The position numbers were made by a program, and so were the translations under genes. Positions 36,696 to 45,935 of a stretch of 64,000 nucleotides of DNA are shown here, piece after piece (within the stretch, counting starts at the first letter, position 1; every line of letters starts with the position of its first letter). The stretch is from positions 3,968,001 through 4,032,000 of the forward strand of contig NZ_CP043575.1 of NCBI RefSeq assembly GCF_014076495.1, written 5' to 3'. The notes under the pieces are model-generated. The model saw only the letters and a list, made by a program, of their open reading frames with translations, did no database searches and was not told the origin of the DNA. The DNA is from Comamonas koreensis (GTDB lineage Bacteria; Pseudomonadota; Gammaproteobacteria; Burkholderiales; Burkholderiaceae_C).

Positions 36696-37271
36696 ATGTC
36701 CAAGCTCTCCCCCTCCGCCCTGTTCGCTGCCGCCTTGACCGCAGTTGCCTTTGCCACCCCTGTGATGGCCCAGCAAGCGCTGGTGCCCGCGCAAAGCGCC
36801 GTCAACTTCGAAGCCAAGCAGATGGGCGTGCCGATCAAGGGCCACTTCCAGAAGTTCGATGCCAAGATCGCCTTCGACACGGTCAAGCCCGAAGCCAGCA
36901 AGATCCATTTCTCGGTCGATACCGGCAGCGCCACGATGGGCGTCAAGGAAACCGATGCCGAGCTGCCCAAGGCCGAATGGTTCAACGTCGCCAAGTTTCC
37001 GCAAGCCACTTTTGATTCCACTGCCGTCAAGGCGCTGGGCGGCGGCAAGTACCAGGTCGATGGCACCTTGACGATCAAGGGCAATGTCCAGAAGGTCAGC
37101 CTGCCCGTCACCTTGACCCAGTCGGGCACGACCACCACCGCAGCGGGCACCCTGCCCTTGAAGCGCCTGACCTACGCCATCGGTGATGGCGATTGGAAAG
37201 ACACCTCGATGGTGGCCGACGAAGTGCTGGTGCAGTTCAAGCTGGCCCTGACCGGCGTGGGCAAGATCTAA
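36696..37271 (+). CDS. YceI family periplasmic protein (first copy)
   Basis: A 191-residue exported lipocalin-like protein with a signal ending TPVMAQQA. YceI features are SAVNFEAKQMGVPIKGHFQKFDAKIAFD, a KETDAELPKAEWFNVAKFPQATF block and DGTLTIKGNVQKVSLPV. The fold binds polyisoprenoid-like lipids such as ubiquinone precursors. GGAG precedes the start. It lies between cytochrome b561 and a second yceI. Confidence 0.92.
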   Translation: MSKLSPSALFAAALTAVAFATPVMAQQALVPAQSAVNFEAKQMGVPIKGHFQKFDAKIAFDTVKPEASKIHFSVDTGSATMGVKETDAELPKAEWFNVAKFPQATFDSTAVKALGGGKYQVDGTLTIKGNVQKVSLPVTLTQSGTTTTAAGTLPLKRLTYAIGDGDWKDTSMVADEVLVQFKLALTGVGKI

Positions 37272-37316
37272 GCTGTTGTTCCCTTTTCTCTCAACCTCTT
37301 TTTTAGGAGATTCCTG

Positions 37317-37892
37317 ATGCGCACTTCCCTGTTGGCCCTGGCCGCTGCTTCCCTGTTCGCCGGTGCCGTGCACGCGGCGCCAGCCACCTACGCGATCGAC
37401 CCGACGCACACCTTTGCGACCTTCGAGATCGACCACAACGGCGCCAGCACCAACCGTGCACGCTTTGACAAAAAAGAAGGCACATTGACGCTGGACCGCG
37501 CGGGCAAGACCGGCTCGGTCGATATCAGCATCGACACCTCCTCGGTCAACTCCGGCACGCCCGCTTTTGACAAGCACCTGCAAAGCAAGGACATCTTCAA
37601 CGTGGCCGAGCACCCCAAGGCCCGATTTCAGTCGACCAAGTTCGTGTTTGACGGCGACAAGCTCAGCGCCGTCGAAGGTAACCTGACCTTGCTGGGCAAG
37701 ACCCAGCCCATCACCTTCAAGGCCAGCAAGTTCAACTGCTACCCCAACAAGATGCTGCAGGACCGCGAAGTCTGCGGTGGCGATTTCGAAACCACCTTTG
37801 ACCGCACCGCCTTCGGCCTGGACTATGGTGTGAACTATGGCGCTGCCAAGAACGTGCGCCTGGTCGTGCAGATCGAAGCAGTGAAGCAGTAA
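37317..37892 (+). CDS. YceI family periplasmic protein (second copy)
   Basis: A 191-residue protein with signal peptide MRTSLLALAAASLFAGAVHA and mature start APATYAIDPTHTFATFEIDH. It shares the YceI core with the preceding gene (DKHLQSKDIFNVAEHPKARF, EGNLTLLGKTQPITF). It adds a Cys pair (KFNCYPN, REVCGGDF) near a conserved FGLDYG, the classical E. coli YceI pattern. AGGAG lies 8 nt before the ATG. The two copies are clearly diverged, so this is an old duplication. Confidence 0.93.
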   Translation: MRTSLLALAAASLFAGAVHAAPATYAIDPTHTFATFEIDHNGASTNRARFDKKEGTLTLDRAGKTGSVDISIDTSSVNSGTPAFDKHLQSKDIFNVAEHPKARFQSTKFVFDGDKLSAVEGNLTLLGKTQPITFKASKFNCYPNKMLQDREVCGGDFETTFDRTAFGLDYGVNYGAAKNVRLVVQIEAVKQ

Positions 37893-37936
37893 TCCAGCCG
37901 ATACCCACGCTGAAATCCTCCGCACAGGAGCACAGA

Positions 37937-37974
37937 CTGCCAGTGGCCGATTGACGGCCCCTGGCAGTTTTTTT
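37937..37974 (+). terminator. Terminator after the b561-yceI-yceI operon
   Basis: A near-perfect 12-bp stem (37937-37948 with 37956-37967) followed by seven T. Confidence 0.9.
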
Positions 37975-38123
37975 ATGGCCATCGCCCAGGGCGAGGCCGC
38001 CGCCAACGGCGGCACAAGCCCACGCGGGCCGGTCATGGCCGCAGGCGGGCTAAAATCAGCCTATTCATTCCAAGCTATCCAACGGCATCTCGATCTGTGG
38101 TGCCGTTTTCCATTGATCACACC

Positions 38124-41027
38124 ATGAGCGACACCAACAGCCAACCGATCTCCCAACCAGGTCTCGATAGCCTGTCCAAGTCTTTTGAGCCTGCGGCCAT
38201 CGAGGCCCATTGGGGCCCGGAATGGGAAAAGCGCGGCTACGGCAACGCCGGCTATCGCGGCACCGGTGCGCCCAATGCGGAATCGGTCGCGGCGCAGCAC
38301 AACTTCTCCATCCAGCTGCCGCCCCCCAATGTGACCGGCACGCTGCACATGGGCCATGCGTTCAACCAGACGATCATGGACTCGCTCACCCGCTACCACC
38401 GCATGAAGGGCTACAACACGGCCTGGATTCCGGGCACCGACCATGCTGGCATTGCCACCCAGATCGTCGTGGAGCGCCAGCTGCAGGCCGCAGGCCAAAG
38501 CCGCTATGACCTGGGCCGCGAGAACTTTGTCGCCAAGGTCTGGGAGTGGAAGGAGCAGTCGGGCAACACCATCACTACGCAGATGCGCCGCATGGGCGAT
38601 ACCGTGGACTGGAGCCGCGAGTACTTCACCATGGACGACAAGCTCTCCAAAGTGGTGACCGAGACCTTCGTCAAGCTCTACCAGCAAGGCCTGATCTACC
38701 GCGGCAAGCGCCTGGTCAACTGGGACCCGGTGCTGCAATCGGCCGTGTCCGACCTGGAAGTGGAAAACCAGGAAAAGGACGGCTCGCTCTGGCACATTGC
38801 CTACCCGCTGACCAGCGGCGAAGGCCAGCTGGTGGTGGCCACCACCCGCCCCGAGACCATGCTGGGCGACGTGGCCGTGATGGTCCACCCCGAGGACACG
38901 CGCTACCAGCACCTGATCGGCCAGACCGTGACCCTGCCGCTGGTGGGCCGCCAGATTCCGATCATTGCCGACGACTATGTGGACCGCGAATTCGGCACCG
39001 GCGTGGTCAAGGTCACGCCCGCGCATGACCAGAACGACTACCAGGTCGGCCAGCGCCACAAGCTGCCGATGATCGTGGTGCTGACCCTGGAAGCCAAGAT
39101 CAACGACGAGGCGCCCGAGAAATACCGCGGCATGGACCGCTTTGTCGCGCGCAAGGCCATCGTGGCCGACCTCGAAGCCCAGGGGCTGCTGGTCGAGACC
39201 AAGAAGCACAAGCTGATGGTGCCCATCTGCGACCGTACCGGCCAGGTGATCGAGCCCATGCTGACCGACCAGTGGTTCATCGCGATGAGCAAGGTCAGTG
39301 ACCAGGACCCGACCGGCAAGAGCATTGCGCAAAAGGCCATCGACGCCGTGGCCTCGGGCCAGGTGCAGTTTGTGCCCGAGAACTGGGTCAACACCTACAA
39401 CCAGTGGATGAACAACATCCAGGACTGGTGCATTTCGCGCCAGCTGTGGTGGGGCCACCAGATACCGGCCTGGTACGACGAAGAAGGCAACATCTACGTC
39501 GCCAAGAACGAGGCTGAAGCCCAGGCACAGGCGCCCGGCAAGGTATTGCGCCGCGACGCCGATGTGCTCGACACCTGGTACTCCTCGGCGATGGTGCCCT
39601 TCAGCACCATGGGCTGGCCCGAGCAGGGCGACGCCGCCGATGACGACTTCAACCTCTACCTGCCCTCGTCGGTGCTGGTGACCGGCTACGACATCATCTT
39701 CTTCTGGGTCGCCCGGATGATCATGATGACCACGCACTTCACCGGGCGCGTGCCGTTCAAGCATGTCTACATCCACGGCCTGGTGCGCGATGCGCAGGGC
39801 AAGAAGATGTCCAAGTCCGAAGGCAATGTGCTCGACCCCGTCGACCTGATCGATGGCATTGCACTGGAGCCGCTGCTGGACAAGCGCACCGTGGGCCTGC
39901 GCAAGCCGGAGACGGCGCCCCAGGTGCGCAAGAACACGCAAAAGGAGTTCCCCGAAGGCATTCCCGCCTATGGCGCCGATGCGCTGCGCTTTACCTTTGC
40001 AGCGCTCGCGTCGCTGGGCCGTTCGATCAACTTCGACAGCAAGCGCTGCGAAGGCTACCGCAACTTCTGCAACAAGCTGTGGAACGCCTCGCGCTTTGTG
40101 CTGATGAACTGCGAAGGCCATGACTGCGGTCTGCTGGAACACAGCAAGGACCAGTGCGCCACGGGCGACTACCTGCAGTTCAGCCAGCCCGACCGCTGGA
40201 TCGTCTCGCAGCTGCAAAAGGTCGAGGCCGAGGTGGCCAAGGGCTTTGCCGAGTTCCGCCTGGACAACGTCGCCAACACCCTCTATGACTTTGTCTGGAA
40301 TGAGTTCTGCGACTGGTACCTGGAAATCGCCAAGGTGCAGATCCAGACCGGCAACGAAGCCCAGCAGCGCGGCACCCGCCGCACGCTGATCCGCACGCTG
40401 GAGACCATCCTGCGCCTGGCCCATCCGATCATCCCGTTCGTGACCGAAGCGCTGTGGCAGAAGGTGGCACCCGTGGCCGGCCGCGAAGGCGCATCGATTG
40501 CGATTGCCGCCTACCCGCAAGCCCAGCCCGAGAAGATCGACAACGCAGCGATTGCCTATGTCGAGCGTATCAAGCAGATGGTGGATGCCTGCCGTGCGCT
40601 GCGCGGAGAAATGGCCGTGTCGCCCGCGCAGCGCCTGCCGCTGCTGACGGTGGCCGGCTCTGCCGAGGGCGCCGCCTTCCTGCGCGCCAACGCCGATGTG
40701 CTCAAGAACCTGGCCAAGCTGAGCGAGGTCAAGGTGTTTGACGACGAAGCGGCCTGGGCGGCCGAAGCCCAGCATGCCCCCGTGTCGGTGGTGGGCGATG
40801 CGCGCATGGCGCTGTTTGTCGAAGTGGATGTGGACGCCGAGAAGCTGCGCCTGGGCAAGGAGATCAAGCGCCTCGAAGGCGAGATCACCAAGGCCAACGC
40901 CAAGCTGTCCAACGAGGCTTTCTGCGCCAAGGCCCCCGCTGCCGTGCTGGACCAGGAGAAAAAGCGCGTGGCTGACTTTGGTGCCTCGCTCAGCAAGCTG
41001 CAAGAGCAGCTCCAGCGCCTGGGTTGA
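38124..41027 (+). CDS. valS: Valyl-tRNA synthetase
   Basis: A class I aminoacyl-tRNA synthetase of ~967 residues. The HIGH motif is in [15 protein letters not shown] and the KMSKS motif is [13 protein letters not shown]. The editing (CP1) domain is present ([35 protein letters not shown]), and a C-terminal coiled coil closes the protein ([23 protein letters not shown]). The start at 38124 (MSDTNSQP) is chosen; a GTG at 38097 is in frame. TAAAAT about 70 bp upstream may be the -10. Confidence 0.97.
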   Translation: MSDTNSQPISQPGLDSLSKSFEPAAIEAHWGPEWEKRGYGNAGYRGTGAPNAESVAAQHNFSIQLPPPNVTGTLHMGHAFNQTIMDSLTRYHRMKGYNTAWIPGTDHAGIATQIVVERQLQAAGQSRYDLGRENFVAKVWEWKEQSGNTITTQMRRMGDTVDWSREYFTMDDKLSKVVTETFVKLYQQGLIYRGKRLVNWDPVLQSAVSDLEVENQEKDGSLWHIAYPLTSGEGQLVVATTRPETMLGDVAVMVHPEDTRYQHLIGQTVTLPLVGRQIPIIADDYVDREFGTGVVKVTPAHDQNDYQVGQRHKLPMIVVLTLEAKINDEAPEKYRGMDRFVARKAIVADLEAQGLLVETKKHKLMVPICDRTGQVIEPMLTDQWFIAMSKVSDQDPTGKSIAQKAIDAVASGQVQFVPENWVNTYNQWMNNIQDWCISRQLWWGHQIPAWYDEEGNIYVAKNEAEAQAQAPGKVLRRDADVLDTWYSSAMVPFSTMGWPEQGDAADDDFNLYLPSSVLVTGYDIIFFWVARMIMMTTHFTGRVPFKHVYIHGLVRDAQGKKMSKSEGNVLDPVDLIDGIALEPLLDKRTVGLRKPETAPQVRKNTQKEFPEGIPAYGADALRFTFAALASLGRSINFDSKRCEGYRNFCNKLWNASRFVLMNCEGHDCGLLEHSKDQCATGDYLQFSQPDRWIVSQLQKVEAEVAKGFAEFRLDNVANTLYDFVWNEFCDWYLEIAKVQIQTGNEAQQRGTRRTLIRTLETILRLAHPIIPFVTEALWQKVAPVAGREGASIAIAAYPQAQPEKIDNAAIAYVERIKQMVDACRALRGEMAVSPAQRLPLLTVAGSAEGAAFLRANADVLKNLAKLSEVKVFDDEAAWAAEAQHAPVSVVGDARMALFVEVDVDAEKLRLGKEIKRLEGEITKANAKLSNEAFCAKAPAAVLDQEKKRVADFGASLSKLQEQLQRLG

Positions 41028-41080
41028 ATCGGCCGGGGCCGTGCAAAAATCAGCACATAATGCCCCTTGGCCCTGCACAC

Positions 41081-41104
41081 AAAGGCGCAGCTTGCTGCGC
41101 CTTT
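41081..41104 (+). terminator. Hairpin after valS
   Basis: A perfect 11-bp stem AAAGGCGCAGC/GCTGCGCCTTT with only TT between the arms. The T-tract is short, so its strength is uncertain. Confidence 0.6.
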
Positions 41105-41135
41105 GTCACATCCAAGTCCTAGCACCCGAGTATTT

Positions 41136-42023
41136 ATGACTACACCGACCCGTGTCCGCAAAGCCGTTTTCCCAGTCGCTGGCCTGGGCACCCGCTTTTT
41201 GCCTGCCACCAAGGCATCGCCCAAGGAAATGCTGCCCGTCGTGGACAAGCCCCTGATCCAGTACGCGGTGGAAGAGGCCTACGAGGCCGGTATCCGGGAC
41301 ATGATCTTTGTCACTGGCCGCAGCAAGCGTGCGATCGAAGACCACTTCGACACCGCCTATGAGCTGGAAAACGAGCTGGAAAACGCCGGCAAGCAGGCCA
41401 TGCTGGACCTGGTGCGCAGCGTCAGCCCCGATGACATGAATTGCCTGTTTGTACGTCAGCCCCGCTCGCTGGGCCTGGGCCACGCGGTGCTCTGCGCCGA
41501 GCCACTGGTGGGCAATGAGCCCTTTGCCGTGCTGCTGGCCGATGACCTGATGACCGGCGCGCCAGGCGGCCCGGGCGTGATGGCGCAAATGACAGCCGCC
41601 TTTTCCAAACAAGGCCGCTCGCTGCTGGCGGTGCAGGAAGTGCCGCTGGAACACACCAAGCGCTACGGCATCGTCAAGGGCGAGCCCGCAGGCGGCCCGC
41701 TGATGCGCATTGACGAGATCGTCGAAAAGCCCGCCCCGGAAAAAGCCCCCTCGCGCATGGGTGTGGCCGGCCGCTATGTGCTCACCCCCGGCATTTTTGA
41801 CGAGATCCGCAACCAGCGCAAGGGCGTGGGCGGCGAGATCCAGCTGACCGATGCGATAGAGCGTCTGATGCACAGCGAAACCGTGTATGCCTACCGCTAC
41901 AGCGGCAAGCGCTATGACTGCGGCAGCAAGGAAGGCTTTTTGCAGGCCACCGTGGAGCTGGCGCTGCAGCACCCCGACGTGGGCGATGATTTCCGCGCCT
42001 TTTTGAAGAACCTGCAGATCTGA
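41136..42023 (+). CDS. galU: UTP-glucose-1-phosphate uridylyltransferase
   Basis: Makes UDP-glucose for surface polysaccharides. The protein is 295 residues. The nucleotide-binding start is [33 protein letters not shown], followed by [27 protein letters not shown] and the sugar-binding [21 protein letters not shown]. The start at 41136 is the normal N-terminus. It is monocistronic, between two hairpins. Confidence 0.96.
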   Translation: MTTPTRVRKAVFPVAGLGTRFLPATKASPKEMLPVVDKPLIQYAVEEAYEAGIRDMIFVTGRSKRAIEDHFDTAYELENELENAGKQAMLDLVRSVSPDDMNCLFVRQPRSLGLGHAVLCAEPLVGNEPFAVLLADDLMTGAPGGPGVMAQMTAAFSKQGRSLLAVQEVPLEHTKRYGIVKGEPAGGPLMRIDEIVEKPAPEKAPSRMGVAGRYVLTPGIFDEIRNQRKGVGGEIQLTDAIERLMHSETVYAYRYSGKRYDCGSKEGFLQATVELALQHPDVGDDFRAFLKNLQI

Positions 42024-42047
42024 TCGGCGCTCCACCTCTTCAAAACA

Positions 42048-42069
42048 AAGGCCTGCAGATGCAGGCCTT
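42048..42069. terminator. Bidirectional hairpin between galU and tusA-like gene
   Basis: AAGGCCTGCA/TGCAGGCCTT (42048-42057 with 42060-42069), followed by GGTGTTT on the plus side and GTTTTG on the minus side. Confidence 0.65.
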
Positions 42070-42094
42070 GGTGTTTCAGTGGCGGGTGTGGCGC

Positions 42095-42331
42095 CTAGCG
42101 GCGGCGCAGAATATGGATGAACTCCTCACCCACGGTCTGCTGCTCCACCAGCTCATTGCCGGTCTGCTTGGCAAAGGCCTGGAAATCCCGGATCGAGCCG
42201 GTATCCGTCGCCACCACCTTGAGCAGCTGGCCGCTTTGCATGGTGGCCAAGGCCTTCTTGGCCTTCAAAATCGGCAGCGGGCAGTTCAGTCCGCGCGTAT
42301 CCACTTCCTGGTCAATATCCATCGTGTTCAT
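42095..42331 (-). CDS. TusA/SirA-family sulfur-carrier protein
   Basis: A 78-residue protein with the TusA core VDTRGLNCPLPILKAKKALATMQSGQLLKVVATDTGSIRDF. The CPxP cysteine carries persulfide sulfur from cysteine desulfurase toward tRNA 2-thiouridine or other acceptors. A 12-bp palindrome GTTATCGATAAC lies just upstream of the start (42334-42345). It ends a minus-strand group after the NUDIX gene. Confidence 0.92.
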   Translation of the reverse strand: MNTMDIDQEVDTRGLNCPLPILKAKKALATMQSGQLLKVVATDTGSIRDFQAFAKQTGNELVEQQTVGEEFIHILRRR

Positions 42332-42354
42332 TCGTTATCGATAACCCACCCTGC

Positions 42355-42981
42355 TCAGTCCAAACGGGGAGCGACCACAAAGCGCGCGTCCTCTTCCCAA
42401 TAATTGACTGGCCATTTGGCGGGATCGGGGTTCGGGTTCGGGTTGTTGGGGCGGAACGCGCCAAAGCGCACCGGCTCGCCCTTGCTCTTGACCCATTCGG
42501 CCATCGCATAACCCGTGCCAGAGGGCCAGCACAGCACTTCCTGCGCAGTCTGCCACTGGTACTCCACCAGCTCGGGCGACAGGCGCACGTCCTCGGGCCG
42601 GCCCGCCACGCGCACATGGTAGGCGATCAGCACCTGGTTCATGCGCAAAAACTCCCAGCAGCCAATCAGGCGCAGGGCTTGGGTCTGCAGGCCCGTCTCT
42701 TCAAGCACCTCGCGGGCAATGCCGGCCTCGGGCGATTCGCCAGCCTCCATGAAGCCGGTGATCAGGCCAAACATGCCCGGCTGCCACAGCGCATTGCGCG
42801 CCAGCAGCACCTGGCCCAGGTCGTTCTCGACGACAGCGGCCAGCACGGGCGTGGGGTTGCCCCAGTGCGTCCAGCCGCAGGCCGGGCAGCGCAGTCGGCT
42901 CACCTCGCCGCTGTCCTCGGCCATCACCTTCCATTGCAGCGCCGTGGCGCAGTTCACGCAAAATTTCGTTTCGTATTGCAT
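42355..42981 (-). CDS. NUDIX hydrolase with N-terminal zinc ribbon
   Basis: A 208-residue protein. A Zn ribbon is made by CVNC (residues 8-11) and CPAC (32-35), followed by the Nudix box GFMEAGESPEAGIAREVLEETGL, a full match to GX5EX7REUXEEXGU. The arrangement resembles NudC-like NADH pyrophosphatases but lacks the NudC N-terminal domain. The likely substrate is a nucleoside diphosphate derivative. It starts 47 bp after cysM ends. Confidence 0.9.
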   Translation of the reverse strand: MQYETKFCVNCATALQWKVMAEDSGEVSRLRCPACGWTHWGNPTPVLAAVVENDLGQVLLARNALWQPGMFGLITGFMEAGESPEAGIAREVLEETGLQTQALRLIGCWEFLRMNQVLIAYHVRVAGRPEDVRLSPELVEYQWQTAQEVLCWPSGTGYAMAEWVKSKGEPVRFGAFRPNNPNPNPDPAKWPVNYWEEDARFVVAPRLD

Positions 42982-43028
42982 AGGGCTTTCATGCCGGCAA
43001 CCGAGCGCTCATCGCTCGGCGCGCGTGC

Positions 43029-43940
43029 TCAGGCGGGAAACACGCCGGTGGACAGATAGCGGTCCCCCCGGTCGCAGACGACGAACACAATGGTAGCGTT
43101 GCGTTCGCGGCGCGCAATTTCCTGGGCGACATGGCAGGCGCCAGCAGCAGAGATGCCGGCAAAGATGCCTTCGTCACGGGCGAGGCTGCGGGCCATGTCC
43201 TCGGCATCGTTCTGGGTCACATAGACCATCTCGTCGACCGCGCTGGGGTCGTAGATCTTGGGCAGGTATTCTTCGGGCCACTTGCGGATGCCGGGGATGC
43301 GCGAGCCCTCGGTGGGCTGGGCGCCGATGATGCGCACGGCCGGGTTCTTTTCCTTCAGGTAGCGCGAGACGCCGGTGATGGTGCCGGTCGTGCCCATCGC
43401 ACTGACAAAGTGGGTGATCTGGCCGCCGGTCTGCTCCCAGATCTCGGGGCCGGTGGTCTCGTAATGGGCGCGCGGATTGTCCGGGTTGGCAAACTGGTCC
43501 AGCACAATGCCCTTGCCCTCGGCGACCATCTTGTCGGCCAGGTCGCGGGCATATTCCATGCCGCCGCTCTTGGGCGTGAGGATCAGCTGCGCGCCATAGG
43601 CCTTCATCGTCTGCGCGCGCTCGATGGAAAGGTCCTCGGGCATGATCAGCACCATGCGGTAGCCCTTGATGGCTGCAGCCATTGCCAGCGCAATACCGGT
43701 GTTGCCCGAGGTCGCCTCGATCAAGGTGTCACCGGGCTTGATCTCGCCGCGCTCCTGCGCGCGCTGGATCATCGACACCGCTGGGCGGTCCTTGACCGAG
43801 CCAGCTGGGTTGTTGCCCTCGAGCTTGCCCAGCACCACATTGCCATGGGCTTCGTTGTAGTCGGCACCGATGCGCTGCAGGGCCACCAAAGGGGTCTTGC
43901 CAATCGCATCCTCAATCGTTAGGTATTTTTTGGAGCTCAT
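43029..43940 (-). CDS. cysM: Cysteine synthase B
   Basis: A PLP enzyme making cysteine from O-acetylserine and sulfide or thiosulfate; 303 residues. The PLP lysine lies in NPAGSVKDRPAVSM, the substrate loop is EATSGNTGIALAMAAAIKGYRM, and the phosphate loop is GTTGTITGVSRYLK. Sequence between these is of CysM rather than CysK type. The start at 43940 (MSSKKYLTIED) is chosen; the ORF extends through the upstream tRNA. Confidence 0.94.
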   Translation of the reverse strand: MSSKKYLTIEDAIGKTPLVALQRIGADYNEAHGNVVLGKLEGNNPAGSVKDRPAVSMIQRAQERGEIKPGDTLIEATSGNTGIALAMAAAIKGYRMVLIMPEDLSIERAQTMKAYGAQLILTPKSGGMEYARDLADKMVAEGKGIVLDQFANPDNPRAHYETTGPEIWEQTGGQITHFVSAMGTTGTITGVSRYLKEKNPAVRIIGAQPTEGSRIPGIRKWPEEYLPKIYDPSAVDEMVYVTQNDAEDMARSLARDEGIFAGISAAGACHVAQEIARRERNATIVFVVCDRGDRYLSTGVFPA

Positions 43941-43977
43941 TATTTGTGCCATAATTGCGAGCTGCGATACAGACACA

Positions 43978-44062
43978 GCCCGGGTGGTGAAATTGGTAGA
44001 CGCAGGGGACTCAAAATCCCCCGCCGCAAGGCGTGCCGGTTCGATTCCGGCCCCGGGCACCA
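43978..44062 (+). tRNA. tRNA-Leu, anticodon CAA
   Basis: A full cloverleaf: acceptor GCCCGGG (43978-43984) pairs with CCCGGGC (44052-44058). The D arm contains GGTGAAATTGGTAGACGC. The anticodon loop is CTCAAAA with stem GGGGA/TCCCC, giving anticodon CAA. There is a long class II variable arm, a T arm GGTTCGATTCC, and an encoded CCA. Confidence 0.96.
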
Positions 44063-44067
44063 CATTC

Positions 44068-44104
44068 AAAGCCGTTAAGTTTAAACAACTTAGCGGCTTT
44101 TTCT
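44068..44104 (+). terminator. Terminator after tRNA-Leu
   Basis: A long stem 44068-44081 with 44087-44100 (AAAGCCG...AAGTT / AACTT...CGGCTTT) followed by TTTTC. Confidence 0.85.
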
Positions 44105-44318
44105 TTGTCTGGTGCGGGGTGCTGCATGTCTAGGCGTTCGCGGTTGAAACCGATTGCGTTTGTTTAAAAACGATAGCAGCCGACATTCTAACCAGAGGGC
44201 AAGCCCCTTGTTGGGTTGGTGTTGGGGGTGCCGGAGGCGGCAACAGTCTCCTCGCTTCAACGGCGCCTGCCTCGTACACACGCAGGTCGGCATCACATAT
44301 CTATCTGGCTCCACCAAC

Positions 44319-44364
44319 AAAAAAAGAGCCTCCCCGGCACCAGATGGCGCCAGGGAGGCTCTTT
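44319..44364 (-). terminator. Terminator at the end of the phage late operon
   Basis: A perfect 12-bp stem (44323-44334 with 44353-44364) has T7 on the minus strand, 11 bp past the Rz stop. The remaining 44105-44318 shows no gene. Confidence 0.9.
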
Positions 44365-44374
44365 GCATAACCGA

Positions 44375-44914
44375 TCATGGCTGAGTGCAGGCTTTGTCAC
44401 TCTCATCGCCACCAAGCTGGCGCTCGGTATTGACCTGGCTGCACAGCGCAGCTACTTCTGCGTCTCGCCGCCTAAGATGACCTCCGAGTTCTGCGACCAC
44501 GCCGAGGCCTTCTGCAAGCTGGCGGTCGAGGGCTGCGGCTTTATCTGCAAGATCGCTGCGGGCAGCGGTGTCGGCCTGGGCTTGCGCGCGATAAGTGGCG
44601 GCTCTGCGGTCGGCGCTGCGCTGCAGGCGCTCAGCACGAGCAAGCTCAGCACGCACATCCATAGCAATGCCCGTCTTGAAGGCCGCCAGCTTGTCAGCGT
44701 TGTAGAGGGTATCTTGGGCATGTTTGCTCTCCAATTGGGCGGTGTGGGCTTCGTCACTTCGGGCAGCGTCGGTGCGTGCAGCCAGGTCAAGCGCCTGATC
44801 AGCGCGCATCTCAGCAAGGCGGGTGCCGGTTTGCCAGCCTTTGACCACCCAGCCAGTCGAGAAAGCCAGCGCGGCCATGACGGCCGCCAGCATCAGCTGG
44901 AGCTTCAGGGTCAT
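44375..44914 (-). CDS. Rz-like inner-membrane spanin (i-spanin)
   Basis: A 179-residue protein with an N-terminal signal anchor (residues ~5-24, LQLMLAAVMAALAFSTGWVV). A long periplasmic helix rich in Ala, Arg, Glu and Asp follows, the Rz pattern. It joins with an outer-membrane Rz1 lipoprotein to fuse the membranes in the last step of lysis. The start at 44914 overlaps the endolysin stop (ATGA), with GAGGAGG upstream. An Rz1 frame is nested inside. Confidence 0.8.
   Translation of the reverse strand: MTLKLQLMLAAVMAALAFSTGWVVKGWQTGTRLAEMRADQALDLAARTDAARSDEAHTAQLESKHAQDTLYNADKLAAFKTGIAMDVRAELARAERLQRSADRRAATYRAQAQADTAARSDLADKAAALDRQLAEGLGVVAELGGHLRRRDAEVAALCSQVNTERQLGGDESDKACTQP
44452..44658 (-). 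CDS. Nested Rz1-like lipoprotein (o-spanin)
   Basis: A 68-residue frame lies wholly inside the Rz gene in another reading frame. It starts MCVLSLLVLSACSAAP: a short hydrophobic signal with lipobox LSAC, Cys12 being the lipidated residue. A small Pro-rich mature part follows (EPPLIARKPRPTPLPAAILQIKPQP). Size, lipobox, proline content and position fit Rz1. The ribosome site is weak. This is distinct from chance shadow frames because signal, lipobox and Pro-rich body occur together next to Rz. Confidence 0.75.
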   Translation of the reverse strand: MCVLSLLVLSACSAAPTAEPPLIARKPRPTPLPAAILQIKPQPSTASLQKASAWSQNSEVILGGETQK

Positions 44915-45543
44915 AAGCCCTCCTCGCAAATCTCGCCGTTGGCATCGCCCCGGCGCTGCAGACCAGGCAGCACCGCCGACATACCGTTGACCGTACCCCG
45001 GTTCCAGCGCGGGTTTTCTCGGCAGGCGCCCAACACATCACCGGCATTGGCTTTGCGCAGCAAGGTCGATCCCGCCAAAGCGGCCTCGCCCTTGTTGTGG
45101 ATGAAGTCGATAAACACCGCCTGCTGCAGCGCCGTGTACTGCGCCCAAAAACGAAAAAGCCGCTTTGCAGCGGCTTCGGATGCCAGGTAGCGGGACTTTT
45201 CAAGCCCATAGCATTCAGCCGGTGAGTAATAGCGCTCGGCCACCACTGCAGGCCCGGTGATTCCATTGCAAACCGTCAGCGGCGCCCCTTTGCCCAGCTG
45301 GTCAAAATAGGGCCTGCCGATGTGGCGATAGCTGCTTTCGTAATAGCTGCCCATGACCATCGCGATCTTGGCGGCATCCGAAGTGTCAGCGTCAGCCGCA
45401 ACGGCCTGGATGTAATGACTTTGCTCCGCCATCACCTGGGCGGCAGCTTGGTCGCGCTCAGCCACCACATAGCCGCCACCACCGGCCAGCAGTACAGCCA
45501 AAGCAAGCAGGCCCGCGCGCAGCGCATGGGGCACGCGGCTCAT
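44911..45543 (-). CDS. Phage lysozyme-type endolysin with SAR-like N-terminus
   Basis: A 210-residue protein. The N-terminal hydrophobic segment is Ala/Gly-rich (residues ~11-28, GLLALAVLLAGGGGYVVA), typical of a signal-arrest-release helix that lets the enzyme cross and then leave the membrane. The lysozyme core follows with Glu69 (YYESSYRHIG), Asp81 (PYFDQLG) and TVCNGITG, an E...D...T arrangement as in GH24 phage lysozymes, though spacing is wider than in T4. AVFIDFIHNKGEAALAGSTLLRKANAG matches the family C-lobe. It overlaps holin and Rz by ATGA. Confidence 0.82.
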   Translation of the reverse strand: MSRVPHALRAGLLALAVLLAGGGGYVVAERDQAAAQVMAEQSHYIQAVAADADTSDAAKIAMVMGSYYESSYRHIGRPYFDQLGKGAPLTVCNGITGPAVVAERYYSPAECYGLEKSRYLASEAAAKRLFRFWAQYTALQQAVFIDFIHNKGEAALAGSTLLRKANAGDVLGACRENPRWNRGTVNGMSAVLPGLQRRGDANGEICEEGL

Positions 45544-45878
45544 GGCTCCATCCTTGGCGTCTCACTCATGTGCTGGCATTCATCGAGGGTCATAGTGGTT
45601 CGCCGCTTATTCGGTGCCATCCACCCCCAGCGCTCGAAAGCCGGACGCCACAGCTTTTTCCAGAACCACTCGCAAATCAACAGCGAGGTATAGAGCGCTG
45701 CCACGATGGAGGCAATGGTGCCCCAGGGAATTGAATTGACCCAGTGCCAACTCTGTGCACTGGTATTAACGGTGGCAGCCTGAACCAGCTTGTCCGCCAT
45801 GTCCGTCTGTGCAGCGGTGGCCAAGGTAACCGCACTGGTCGCCTTGGCCATCGGCATGCTGATGTCTGTGCTTTGCAT
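45540..45878 (-). CDS. Holin-like protein
   Basis: A 112-residue protein with one clear transmembrane helix (residues ~52-70, WGTIASIVAALYTSLLICEW) followed by a basic segment (FWKKLWRPAFERWGW). It lies directly upstream of the endolysin with an ATGA overlap, and a strong GGAGG precedes its ATG. The single helix and size suit a small holin or pinholin-type partner for a SAR endolysin; the class is inference. Confidence 0.7.
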   Translation of the reverse strand: MQSTDISMPMAKATSAVTLATAAQTDMADKLVQAATVNTSAQSWHWVNSIPWGTIASIVAALYTSLLICEWFWKKLWRPAFERWGWMAPNKRRTTMTLDECQHMSETPRMEP

Positions 45879-45888
45879 CAGGCCTCCT

Positions 45889-45916
45889 AAAAATAAAAAA
45901 ACCCGCCGAAGCGGGT
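45889..45916 (-). terminator. Terminator between SGNH gene and holin
   Basis: ACCCGC-CGAA-GCGGGT (45901-45916) with TTTTTTTATTTTTA on the minus strand, running into the holin ribosome site. Confidence 0.8.
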
Positions 45917-45935
45917 CATGGGTGGTACAGCCAGG

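Noticed and set aside
38061..41078. A 1005-residue minus-strand frame opposite valS
   Set aside because: It is antisense to valS with its HIGH and KMSKS motifs. The product is His/Ala/Leu-rich and lacks domains.
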